Shown here: positions 60,295-64,000 of the stretch, piece after piece
How positions within the stretch are numbered: the first letter of the stretch is position 1
How the letters are laid out: each line of letters begins with the position of its first letter
DNA from: Hippophae tibetana
Taxonomy: Eukaryota > Streptophyta > Magnoliopsida > Rosales > Elaeagnaceae
Reading direction: 5' to 3'
DNA: 64,000 nucleotides
NCBI GenBank assembly: GCA_037013495.1
Contig: CM072806.1
Coordinates: forward strand, 48,697,814-48,761,813
The notes under the pieces: model-generated
The model's input: only the letters and a program-made list of their open reading frames with translations
The model's database searches: none
What the model was told of the DNA's origin: nothing
Position numbers and translations under genes: made by a program

Positions 60295-61164
60295 CTCTTT
60301 TTGGTATGAAAGTTTCTTTAGGCGGGACACAAATTCTTTTGTTTAATATTAACTAACTAATATCCTTAGACGGTGCCTGTTAATTAATTAAATATTAAAT
60401 TTAAATTTTATTTTTAAAAAAATAGTAAACCATCTAATCATAGCTTTAAGCAGAGTCAAATAATTAGACTTTATTCAAGATGTCTAAATTAAACCTAAAA
60501 ATTTAATTATTCAAGTACTAATTTTCAAGTTTTAAAAAAATTACTGAAAAATATGTCGTAAATACATTTTTGAATAATAATTTTTATAAAAAAGCTTTTG
60601 AAATAGAGTTTCATTTTAACTACCGGACGATTATACCAACAAATAAAATATCACTACTCTAAATCAAACCGAATTAAACCTTAAAATCTAATTTTCAGAT
60701 TTAAGATTGTAATAAAATATAATGTATTTATCTTTTTGGTATGAAAATGTCTTTAGGCGGGGCACAAATTCTTTTGTTTAATATTAACTAACTAATATCC
60801 TTAGACGGTGCCTATTAATTAATTAAATATTAAATTTAAATTTTATTTCTAAAAAACTAGCAAACCATCTAATCATAGCTTTAAGCATAGTCAAATAATT
60901 AGACTTTATTCAAGGTGTCCAAATTAAACCTAAAAATTTAATTATTTAAGTACTAATTTTCAAGTTTTAAAAAAATTACTGAAAAATATGATGTAAATAC
61001 ATTGTTGAATAATAATTCTTATAAAAAAGCTTTTGAAATAGAGTTTCATTTTAACTACCGGATGATTATAACAACAAATAAAATATCACTACTCTAAATC
61101 AAACCGGATTAAACCTTAAAATCTAATTTTCAGATTTAAGATTGTAATAAAAAATAATGTATTT
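60295..61164. repeat. 435-bp tandem duplication inside LTR copy C
   Basis: CTTTTTGGTATGAAAxTxTC starts at 60297 and again at 60732. Both units continue with TTTAGGCGGG(A/G)CACAAATTC, ACTAACTAATATCCTTAGAC and ACCATCTAATCATAGCTTTA, down to AGATTTAAGATTGTAATAAA. Units differ by only a few percent, so the duplication is younger than the split from copies A and B. Confidence 0.88.
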
Positions 61165-61654
61165 CTCTATGATATCTTTAATATAAAATCTTGAATAAAA
61201 AAAATTAATTTATTTTATGGAGATGTTTTACTTATTTAATATTTCGCAAGTATAATAACATTATAATTATATCATATTTATAAACAGTTAGTCATGCTAA
61301 ATTTAATCACAGATAAATTAAATATAACATATAAGAATAAAACATAAAAAGATAACTATAAAAAATTCATTAAAATAATACCTTAAAAGAATCCTTACAA
61401 CAGTTTGATGTTAATTCTGTCGTTGGAAAACTTCCAAATGGATTTGCATCTCCGCTTATTAAATCAAAAACTAAAAAAATCTATAAAAACATAGCTAGTT
61501 ATTCTAAAAAAGAGAAGAACTTAAAAACGAAAAACTTAAAAAAATGAAAACTTTCTTGAGAGAGAAAGCTAGATAGAGAAAGAAAGTGCTTAGAAAATTG
61601 TGTGTTTTATAATGGGGGAAGATAGTTCTTTTATAGATGAAGAAAATGCCAAAA

Positions 61655-61671
61655 GGGGGGGGGGGGGGGGG
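61655..61671. repeat. Poly-G run of 17 in LTR copy C
   Basis: Seventeen consecutive G; the related site in copy D (about 47838-47845) has eight. Confidence 0.9.
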
Positions 61672-62213
61672 ATATTTCAAAATTTAAATTTGGACAGGTT
61701 GGCACGCATATGGGGTGCAAAAATATCTACAGATAGGAGGTTGCGCTTGCGGGAGCGTGTTGGACACGGTACGGGTGGGATGTTGCGCTTGGTACTCGGC
61801 GTAGATGGATTGTTACATATGGGACTCAACACGGATGGGCTGGTGCGCGTAGGACTCGGTAGGATTGGGCGGTTGTGTGTGCTGGTAGGAATAGGTAGTT
61901 GCGCGTGCTGGAGCACGCGGGACTCGGTGCAGATCAATTGTTGTACAAGGGATTTCGACCATTTTGACTCATTTTGTCCAATTTATTTCCATCTTTTTGA
62001 CTTTTCCTCATTTATTTTCTCAATATATTTGTGATGGATTGCCTCCAATATTTTTCTTCGTGTCTTTAAGTTATTTTAAAACAAAAATATCTGAAAAATA
62101 ATAAAAATACTTGTGATTCCGAAAAGATAAATTTATATAAAAATATAAAATCTATTTAATGAATTTTAGTACATTAAATCATTGTAATATTGGTGTTTTT
62201 TAAGAACTCATCA

Positions 62214-62590
62214 ATGCTGATGGTGATGATCTTAATATGCTTGACTTCTTGATTTAGGAGCATGCTATCATCTCACTTCTGATGGTTATTAGGTTCACAA
62301 TGCCTCTGCTTATAATGGCAAGGAAGGAGTTCTAATGGGTAATGGTTAGAAACACCATATTTAAAGTATTGGTTCTAGTAGTTTACCTATTAGCAATAAT
62401 TATTACCTATCTTTGTGCACATTATTGCATACTCCAAATACTACCAATATTTTGTCATTTCATAGATTATGTGTTGCTAATGGTATCTAATGGAGATTGA
62501 GGTGTTAACCAAGTTTATGTTTACAAGAATTTTAAAGATTCTCAAGATCCTACGCAAGGAATAGATTTGGAATGTCCAATTGGATGCAAG
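62214..62590 (+). pseudogene. Copia protease/pre-integrase piece, right part of split element
   Basis: Plus strand reads LLDLGACYHLTSDGY, stop, VHNASAYNGKEGVLMGNG, stop, SIGSSSLPISNNYYLSLCTL and LHTPNTTNILSFHRLCVANG. This is the Copia protease (normally W-x-x-DSGA-x-x-H-h-T; the active-site Ser is Leu here) and following VGNG...IxxxGSSxLP...NVLxVPxxxxNLxSVxxLCxxN. It has the same orientation as the Copia head at 46891-47210, so the Athila element at 47211-62213 most simply inserted into one Copia element. Confidence 0.75.
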
Positions 62591-62599
62591 GAATAAATT

Positions 62600-63226
62600 A
62601 GGAAGGAATTTTGTTGTTTTCGTTAATTATGGGCTTTTTATGTTTAATAATTTTTATTTTAGTTAATTTTGGGCTTTTTATTTTAAATCTTAGTCTTTTA
62701 TTTAATTGTGGGTCTTTTATGTTTAGCAATTTTTATTTTAGTGAATTGTGGGCTTTTTATTTTAAGTTTTTAAGTCTTTTATTTTTAAGGTTGGATTAGG
62801 CCTAATCCATAACTAAATAGGCACATTAGGCCCATTTCATCTAGGGTTTTTTCTTATAGGGTTTCTTGCTTATTAATAAGAAGAGCTACATAATTTGGAG
62901 ATTGCTAACAAACAAATAGAATTAAATTCAATTAGCTAGATGAGTAAAGCATAGCAAGGGATTAGGTGAAATCGATTTCCTAGAAGTTTTCTTCCCATTA
63001 ATTTGATTTTCGAACAATATCTTTATTTTCTTTTGCGCATTTTCTTTAATTTTATTTTATTTTAAATTTCAAATACAACAACTTTAGTGACTTCTCTAGA
63101 TAAAATTGAGATTATCATAATTTTGATATTTTTCAAAAATAAGTTACCAATCCTTGAGGACAATACTTTTCTTATCACTTTATTATAAAACTATGGTACT
63201 ATGCACTTGCAGTTTTGCACCGATTA
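62600..63226 (+). mobile_element. LTR of another Gypsy element
   Basis: Non-coding, with a partly repeated segment TTTTTATTTTAGTTAATTTT GGGC (twice, about 62645-62760). It ends ATCCTTGAGGACAATACTTT...GCACTTGCAGTTTTGCACCGATTA, the style of a plant Gypsy LTR end. It is followed in the right spacing by a primer-binding site at 63233. The left boundary is approximate. Confidence 0.6.
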
Positions 63227-63232
63227 AGTTTT

Positions 63233-63250
63233 TGGCATCGTTTCCAAGGA
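63233..63250 (+). other. Gypsy primer-binding site
   Basis: TGGCATCGTTTCCAAGGA, close to TGGCACCGTTGCCAAGGA in the Athila element. Preceded by AAGTTTT, the same spacer. The element it belongs to stops within 45 bp. Confidence 0.75.
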
Positions 63251-63575
63251 TTGCTTTTTTCTTATTTTTTCCAATATTGATACATAGTAATTAGGGCTAT
63301 CCAAAAATCGAGCTAGACTGGTTTAAACCAAAAAACCAGTCTGGTCCGGACCGAACCAAGCAGTTTTGTAAATGAAACAGTTTGGTCTGGTCCGTATTAA
63401 GTAAAACCAATTTTAAAACGATCTGATCCGCTTATAAAATATTATAAACTGGGATATATATATATTGTTTTCGAGTTAAGGCATTAAGCCATTAACCCTA
63501 ACCCTAGAAATTGCAATTCCTCATTTCCTCTACGCTCTACATTCGCTGTTTAGGCTCTGGGTTTGGTCTTCGTCG

Positions 63576-63750
63576 CTTCCACTAGCAGCTAGCCATTGTT
63601 CCTCATGTTCCTTCCACCAGTAGCTAGCCACCATTCCTCGCATTGTTTCCACCAACAGCTAACCATTGTTCCACGCGTTGCTTCCACCAGCAACTAGCCA
63701 TCTCTCCTCGCATCGCTTCCACCAGCAACTAACCACCTCTCCTCGCGTCG
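63576..63750. repeat. 35-bp minisatellite, five units
   Basis: Units start at 63576, 63611, 63646, 63681 and 63716, each near CTTCCACCAGCAACTAGCCA then TCTCTCCTCGCATCG. The period is exactly 35 in all five. Later units are more alike than the first, as expected from growth at one end. Confidence 0.92.
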
Positions 63751-63884
63751 CGTCGTGTCATAACAACCATGGACGAAAATAACAAAATAGGTATGTGGTC
63801 TACTACTACTGGTAGTAGTTTTTTCTGAATAAACTAAATGGAAAAATCTGAACTCTAAAATTTGAATGGTATGTTGTTTTTTTA

Positions 63885-63922
63885 CTAGTCTGAACTCTGA
63901 ACTCTGAACTCTGAAGTCTGAA
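63885..63922. repeat. 7-bp tandem repeat CTGAACT
   Basis: CTGAACT is repeated about five times (GTCTGAACTCTGAACTCTGA...). Short slippage-type repeat. Confidence 0.8.
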
Positions 63923-64000
63923 CAATTTTTTCGCACAGAGTTCAGTTTTTTTTAAATGGTGGAAACTAATTAATATTGTTAGAACTTAGAAATTCAGTTA

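Larger units (their letters stand above)
59900..62213 (-). mobile_element. 5' LTR of Athila element (copy C)
   Basis: Minus strand starts TGATGAGTTCTTAAAAAACA (62213) and ends CAACTCATCA (59900). It is 2314 bp, longer than copy A (1775 bp) because of an internal tandem duplication. TATA box CTATAAAAGA lies at about 61627-61636. A GC-rich repeat block spans about 61735-61935. With the primer-binding site directly adjacent, this is the true 5' LTR. Confidence 0.85.
63292..64000 (+). mobile_element. Possible hAT-type element, left end, runs off window
   Basis: TAGGGCTATCCAAAAATCGA at 63292 resembles hAT terminal repeats (TAGGGCTGTxCAA). It is followed by a subterminal block rich in CCGGTC/GGTTTAAACC-type motifs (63320-63430), a minisatellite, and ATGGACGAAAATAACAAAAT at 63769 with a donor-like AG|GTATGT at 63789-63794. 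That could be a short first exon (MDENNKI) as in some transposase genes. No catalytic domain is in view and the right end is outside, so this is tentative. Confidence 0.35.

Noticed and set aside
61600..62034. 144-codon open frame starting MCFIMGEDSSFI
   Set aside because: Same LTR repeat block in copy C; the frame crosses a poly-G run and the LTR promoter.
1..64000. CRISPR array, operon or bacterial-type system
   Set aside because: All tandem repeats seen are minisatellites without unique equal-length spacers, and gene structure is eukaryotic throughout.

Overview
This is nuclear DNA of a flowering plant, most likely a eudicot. The evidence is AT-rich sequence, spliced genes with GT-AG (and some GC-AG) introns, plant-type Ty1/Copia and Ty3/Gypsy retrotransposons, MITEs, a piece of chloroplast ycf2 and telomere-like CCCTAAA repeats. 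I cannot name the species. Only two host genes look intact, both on the minus strand; most of the rest is retrotransposon sequence in different stages of decay and nesting.

Layout. 1-1996: degenerate telomere-like repeats, AT-rich spacer and the 3' flank of the first gene. 1997-7300: prefoldin subunit 1, six coding exons including a 7-nt microexon, with a 4.3-kb intron holding two Mutator-like MITEs and a ycf2-derived plastid fragment. 7668-9946: LTR, primer-binding site and decayed gag of a Copia element. 9947-23513: a nest. A deleted Athila-like Gypsy element (minus) has one LTR split by a Tat-like Gypsy element (plus, 14549-22843), and that element's minisatellite is split by an Athila-family solo LTR (19782-21556). 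24944-25060: a receptor-like-kinase pseudogene scrap. About 25500-30900: the 3' half of another Tat-lineage Gypsy element (RNase H tail, integrase, minisatellites) with antisense ORFs behind their own TATA box. 32402-36903: a Copia element with a perfect 5-bp target duplication and a deleted reverse transcriptase.

37749-41996: a TORTIFOLIA1/SPIRAL2-like microtubule-associated protein gene, six coding exons, with two GC-AG introns. About 43440-44920: an AT-rich long inverted repeat. 46891-62590: a Copia element (plus) split by a 15-kb Athila-lineage element (minus) that carries two gag regions, a decayed pol and an inverted extra LTR of its own family. From about 62600: another Gypsy LTR with primer-binding site, then a possible hAT-type element start with a 35-bp minisatellite, running off the window.

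The two host genes have related biology: prefoldin delivers nascent tubulin and actin to the chaperonin, and TORTIFOLIA1-type proteins bind cortical microtubules. Their proximity is probably chance. I found no CRISPR array, operon, rRNA or tRNA gene. The most notable points are the 7-nt microexon, the paired GC-AG introns, the antisense ORFs with their own promoter in the Tat element, and the multi-level nesting.
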